Shown here piece by piece: positions 59,995 to 64,000 of a stretch of DNA of 64,000 nucleotides. Position 1 is the first letter of the stretch. Every line of letters starts with the position of its first letter. Both the position numbers and the translations under genes were made by a program. This DNA is from Torreya grandis (Eukaryota; Streptophyta; Pinopsida; Cupressales; Taxaceae), in the NCBI GenBank assembly GCA_037957365.1, contig JARHVA010002682.1, positions 709,001-773,000 of the forward strand, in the 5' to 3' direction. The notes under the pieces are model-generated. The model worked only from the letters and a program-made list of their open reading frames with translations, made no database searches and was not told the origin of the DNA.

Positions 59995-60444
59995 GTTTAT
60001 TTCAATCTTATTTCACCAAATTGTATCTACTGAACTGATATAATTCAATTTAATCATGTTTCACCAAATTATATTGATTGATTCAATACAATTCATTTTA
60101 GTCATTTTTCACCAAAATGTATCAACATGATCAAATACAATTCATTTCAGTTATGTTTCACCAAAATGTATTGATCTGACACAATATAATTCATTTTAGT
60201 CATGTTTCAAAAAATTGTATTGACCTAGCTGATACAATTCATTTCAATCTTATTTTACCAAACTATATTGACATGGCCAATACTATTCATTTAAATCTTA
60301 TTTCACCATATTATATCAGCTTAGTTGATACAATTATTTGCATTCCTATTTTATCAAATAGTATTGACATAGTCAATACAATTCATTTTAGTCTTGTTTT
60401 TTCAGGCTGTATTAGCCTAGTTATTACCATATAGCACAATTTTC
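59995..60444 (+). repeat. 48-bp tandem array with hairpin cores (element B)
   Basis: Nine units start at 60011, 60059, 60108, 60156, 60205, 60253, 60301, 60349 and 60397 (periods 48 or 49). The consensus is tttcaccaaattgtattgac, a short spacer, then a complementary gtcaatacaattcatttt part. Most units can form a hairpin. Examples are gtattgac/gtcaatac (60361-60379, perfect 8-base arms with a 3-base loop) and attgtat/atacaat (60214-60238). In one frame, open from about 60190 to 60428, the units translate as a 16-residue repeat like SPNCIDLADTIHFSLI. Confidence 0.85.
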
Positions 60445-60574
60445 TATCACCTCTCAATGATCCCAACATTTACCTAGACCAGATTCCCTATTGTAACATA
60501 GATTTGTACAAAATTTGACATTATTATTAGGCATGTCGATCTTGAGGTTAACTCCAATCCATCTACATTCCATA

Positions 60575-60770
60575 GGTTGGGGCATCTTTTGATGCCTATC
60601 CTCTTCTTGCACATATTATGGCATCTTATGATTCCCATCCTTTTTCTACTACACATATTGGGGCACTTTATGCTGCCCACCCTTGTATAATTTCAAACTC
60701 TAGGGATACTTATAATGCACATCCTTAAATTTATATATGCTTTGGGCACATATTATGATGTCCATCCCCA
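60575..60770 (+). repeat. 42-bp tandem repeat, about five units (element B)
   Basis: Units begin with ggcatctt, ggcactt or ggatact at 60581, 60620, 60662, 60704 and 60745 (spacings 39, 42, 42, 41). They share the frame of the preceding 48-bp array and translate as ASYDSHPFSTTHIG-like 14-residue repeats. Confidence 0.7.
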
Positions 60771-60779
60771 TTCTCTTGG

Positions 60780-62385
60780 CTTATTTATATCTTATCCTTA
60801 TCATGAGTTATCAATTAAAAAATCTTTCACAAATTACAAACAAATAAATTCAACTTCAAGATAAATACACTCACACTTCATATGCTCTTATTTGATTTAG
60901 TTATTATCATAGATATTGTTAGATGTATTATCTCATGTTTGTTTTTTACTTTTCATTATACATATCTTGTTTCTATGATTTTACAGTCAACTTTTGTTTC
61001 CTTTGTGGTTCTCAGGTAGCACCTTCAGGTTCTTTTACATTTTTACCACCTTTTAGTTTACCATAGTCTCCTTATAATTTTATGGCCTATTTTTACTTTC
61101 CCCCTCTTTTGTATGACTTCTCATATTAGTTCTTGTGCTAGATCTCATGTAGGTTAGTACAACTTATCTAGTGACATGACTATCACCTTGCATATCATAG
61201 CACCCTCACTTACGAAGCACATTTCTACCTTCTTGTATTCATCTATAAGCCCATTCATCACTATATCACCTTTTTTGCATGAATGGATCTTCCATAATTC
61301 CTATTTATCCCCTTTTTCATTTCACTTGAGGCTCACACCGGTCATTTTTGACATTACACACTTCCACATGGGGCATGTCTAGGAATCATTCAGGCAACAT
61401 GGTCTTTAGGTTATCCTCTTCAACAACCAAATGTAAGCTTTATTGTGATAGTCATATTCAACACCCATGTTTGGTATTTACAAACCTATATGAAGGAGGA
61501 ATTAAAAAACCAAAATAATTCTAATCAAAATTAAATTAAAAATGTAGTTAAAATCCTAGAGGTTTGATCACACTAAAAGATATGGTCTTTTTGGCACATA
61601 TCCTATTATAGTTAAAGCTCAAACTTCATAGTTGGCCTCATGATAGAGAACATGTCCATTGGGGTGTGGTAGGTTAGTAAACTACAATAGGAGGTTGCAT
61701 TTCATCATTATCTATCTTCTTACATTCTAGTGCTGCCTACTTTGTCACATAACTACCCAATCCTCAGAATAGGCTAATGACTTTTTAAGGGATTATGAGG
61801 AGTGGGGAACATGTTATAGGAAAGTATGATCTTTTTACTTTTTATGCATATAGACTTCATGATATTATCTACATAATTCACTTTTTAGTCCAAGTTTATG
61901 CTTGTTGGGTAGAGCTCTCTAGGTCCTTAATGTCGATAGTTCTTGGTCTTGTCCACTTGTTTAGTGTCTTGTCTTTGATAAGGATTTCTACATCACCTAT
62001 GTGGTTCCTTGAATCCTTAATTTCATCACATCTTCCCAAATATCCCTTTGATGGATATCACTTTTAGATGATCACGTCCTCTCTTATTTGACTTTGTATT
62101 TTTTTTTCACCGTTACTTATGATGTCACTTGGTTTTTCATTTTGTGAGTAGCATTGTAAGACCTTGGGGAATAAATTAGGCCTTCCTCACAAATGCCCAT
62201 CACCTTTAATATCCACACCATCTTGATCATCATAGTCATATATTTAGATAGTTGTACTCCCCTACATCATGTTTTAGAATAAGCATTGATTTTGAGTTTT
62301 GACTCATTGGAGTCTTTTGCTTATTTTTCCATCATATTCTTGTTTAATTTTAGTAGACTTCACTTATCTTACATAGGAAATTTAT
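60780..62385 (+). other. interior of element B without recognisable genes
   Basis: No conserved domain is visible. The open frames at 61176-61382 and 61795-62067 have no features I can name. The block aataggaggttgcatttcatcat near 61686 has a loose resemblance to the LTR string caataggagg, but I do not rely on it. Confidence 0.4.
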
Positions 62386-62745
62386 TTACAATCACTTGTG
62401 TCTTTCTTTATGTTTGATATAAGTTGACTTGACTTGTATTACATTTTGAACAACATTTACTTACAATCATTTTTGTTTTTCCCTTAAGTTTGACTTAAGT
62501 TGACTTGACTTGTCTTCCTTTTTGGTATAAAATTTTTACAATCATATGTGTCCTTCATTCAAGTTGACTTTGCTTTATGGGTGAAATTTTTACAATCATT
62601 TTTAATTTTTCCTTGTGGTTGACTGAAGTTGACTTGACTTGTTTTACATTTTGGTATAACAGTTTTACAATCATTTGTGTTTTTATTAGTGTTTGATTTG
62701 AGTTGACTTTATGTATCTTACATGGGATGACATTTTTATTTTTTG
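62381..62745 (+). repeat. 75-bp tandem repeat, five units (element B)
   Basis: The word acaatca starts units at 62388, 62463, 62538, 62592 and 62667, giving spacings of 75, 75, 54 and 75. Units contain ttgatt(t/a)aagttgacttgacttgt followed by acattttggtataa. The third unit has lost 21 bases. The direct pentamer ttgac is itself doubled (gttgacttgactt). Confidence 0.85.
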
Positions 62746-63348
62746 GTATCCACATTTGATTATCTTTCACATTTTCTTACATTGGATGTTTTTATTTATA
62801 TTTACAATGGTTTACATGCTTTTTAATAGGATTTAGCATGTTTAAAATTTATTTTTGTCTTTTTTTAATCATTTTTAGTTTTTGTTCTTTTTGACCATGC
62901 ATTTGCTCACATTTGCTAGAAAATAATAAAACATACATGACATCACATCTTCCAAATTTCAAATTTCACAGCTTCTAGTTATTTACTATGAGATTTCATC
63001 TTTCACTCATTTATGTATTTTTGTAGGTCCTTTTCATGAACCAAAAAAAGCCTTAGAATCCTAGTGAGATAGAGAAATTTTATGTGCTAACAGATTTTTT
63101 TTGTAAAAAAATGGAATTTTATCTTATTGTTTAGGTATGCTTCTCATTGGGCACCTTCCATCACCTGTGACATACATATCATTATCTACAATAGTGAAGG
63201 TATGTATTTTCATTTTATTTACTATCAATTACTTTTAGTTCTTTCAACATTTTTTTTCAATTATGCTCTTTAGTATTCTTATGTTTCTTTCCCAAAGCAC
63301 CATCTTATGTTACACTATTATGACATGATGAGATTCGGGTGGGGCACA
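62746..63348 (+). other. 3' end of element B interior with polypurine tract
   Basis: T-rich DNA without genes. The last bases before the right LTR, gggtggggcaca (63337-63348), form a good polypurine tract for plus-strand priming. Confidence 0.5.
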
Positions 63349-64000
63349 TGTATAAGCCTAATATTTTTCACTTTATTATTTACTAACACTCTCTCTTGCA
63401 ATAGATTTTTTATGTATCAATATCCCTAAATGCACTTCTTAAAGGGTGCAAAAGAATGGAATGAGAAAGACCCATGGTGTTTTGAAATAGATGTTTTTAA
63501 TCCTAATTACACCATTACTAATATTAGTTTGACATCCTCTAAGTGTCTAGACATATATCCTTTTTTTTAACTTTCTAACCATATTTTCTAGTCTCCCTAT
63601 ATCTTACAACATCAATTTGCATTGTACCATTTGTTTTTTACCTTTAACCTTTATGTATTGTATCGAATAACCCAAGATAGTTCTAAGTATGTTTTCTGAC
63701 ATTCATACTATATCAGCTTAGTCGATGTTATTAGCTTAGAGTTTAGGGTTGGTTTTTGGTATTGGAACCATATATAGGGGTGACATTTCATTCATATCAT
63801 ATCATATCATGTTCATTCACTCTATTTTCACTCATATTTTTTCCCTAAGAAGTTATTAGGAGAGTTAGTGGCTTAAAACCTTATCTTGAGGAATCTTATC
63901 TTGTGGGGTCATTGAAGCTCAATAGGAGGTGTAATTAAGAGTCCTTAACTTTAGACATCTAGGTATTCACCTAACCCTTTGAGGTCTTCAACCTATACCA
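63349..64000 (+). repeat. right LTR of element B, partial
   Basis: It starts TGTATAAGCCTAATATTTTTC and follows the split left LTR to the window end. It is not interrupted, so it serves as the empty-site reference for the insertion of A. It contains dyad words such as actatatcagcttagtcgat (63706). Confidence 0.75.

Larger units (their letters stand above)
49629..64000 (+). mobile_element. element B: LTR-flanked repeat-rich element, split by A, right end outside window
   Basis: The left LTR is split in two (49629-49725 and 57380 to about 58045) by element A. The right LTR starts at 63349 and runs off the window. The interior (58046-63348) has an acidic coding-like block and a series of tandem arrays, but no gag, protease, RT or integrase that I can recognise. 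A G-rich stretch gggtggggcaca directly before the right LTR is a good polypurine tract, which supports plus orientation and reverse-transcription origin. The element type is unknown. Confidence 0.65.

Noticed and set aside
60474..60680. Cys-rich minus-strand frame with repeated CPNMC-like motifs, possible zinc fingers
   Set aside because: It is the reverse strand of the 42-bp array. The plus-strand frame is the one shared with the neighbouring 48-bp array.
59995..62745. Possible CRISPR-like array
   Set aside because: Whole units repeat in tandem without unique spacers, and the sequence context is a plant nuclear genome.
62555..62770. 71-residue minus-strand open frame
   Set aside because: It runs across the 75-bp tandem array, so its openness reflects repetition of one stop-free unit.
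63779..63812. Short catat/atcat repeats in the right LTR of B
   Set aside because: A brief low-complexity run without clear function, treated as part of the LTR.

Overview
The window looks like intergenic DNA from a land plant with a large, repeat-filled nuclear genome. A gymnosperm is a reasonable guess but is not proven. It is AT-rich. I found no intact host gene, tRNA, rRNA or CRISPR array. Almost every recognisable coding trace is a decayed retrotransposon: Ty3/gypsy-type gag, aspartic protease, RNase H or integrase, one LINE, one tRNA-derived SINE-like piece, and two small retroposed inserts. Many inactivating stops sit where the family has Gln or Trp, as expected from deamination of methylated cytosine over long times.

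Layout, left to right. 1-4190: integrase end of a plus-strand Ty3/gypsy element (G) and its noncoding 3' part. 4191-6735: two adjacent diverged LTR copies with TATA boxes. 6754-13391: a minus-strand element (H) with gag, zinc knuckle and protease, a long leader, a primer-binding-site candidate and an LTR, but no reverse transcriptase. 13392-15455: AT-rich, with a zinc-knuckle scrap and a SINE-like piece. 15456-24711: a 4.65 kb segment present twice in tandem. 22025-38490: element C (plus strand), which sits inside the gag of a minus-strand element F and is itself interrupted by element D (25328-33438, target duplication GTATG). D carries a small retroposed insert (30892-31471, 16-bp target duplication). 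This is a four-level nest: insert in D, D in C, C in F. 38499-43500: 5' gag of F, then two copies of an LTR-like repeat, one carrying another retroposed insert (41464-42184). 43640-47720: a decayed minus-strand LINE with ORF1-like, endonuclease and reverse transcriptase traces. 49629-64000: element B, whose left LTR is split by a structurally complete LTR element A (49726-57374, target duplication AAATG).

Two themes stand out. First, C, D and H show gag and protease but no recognisable reverse transcriptase or integrase. A keeps gag, protease, RNase H and the integrase tail but has lost reverse transcriptase and the integrase core. The region therefore appears dominated by non-autonomous, gag-bearing elements that would need polymerase and integrase from elsewhere. 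Second, the interior of B is a chain of tandem arrays whose periods are about 54, 48, 42 and 75 bases, all multiples of three. The 48-base array carries a hairpin-forming dyad in most units, and related dyads recur in both LTRs of B. I recognise no known family for that interior; it is the best candidate for something undescribed.

All boundaries were read by eye. Those fixed by target-site duplications (A, D and the two small inserts) are firm. Most others are good to tens or hundreds of bases.
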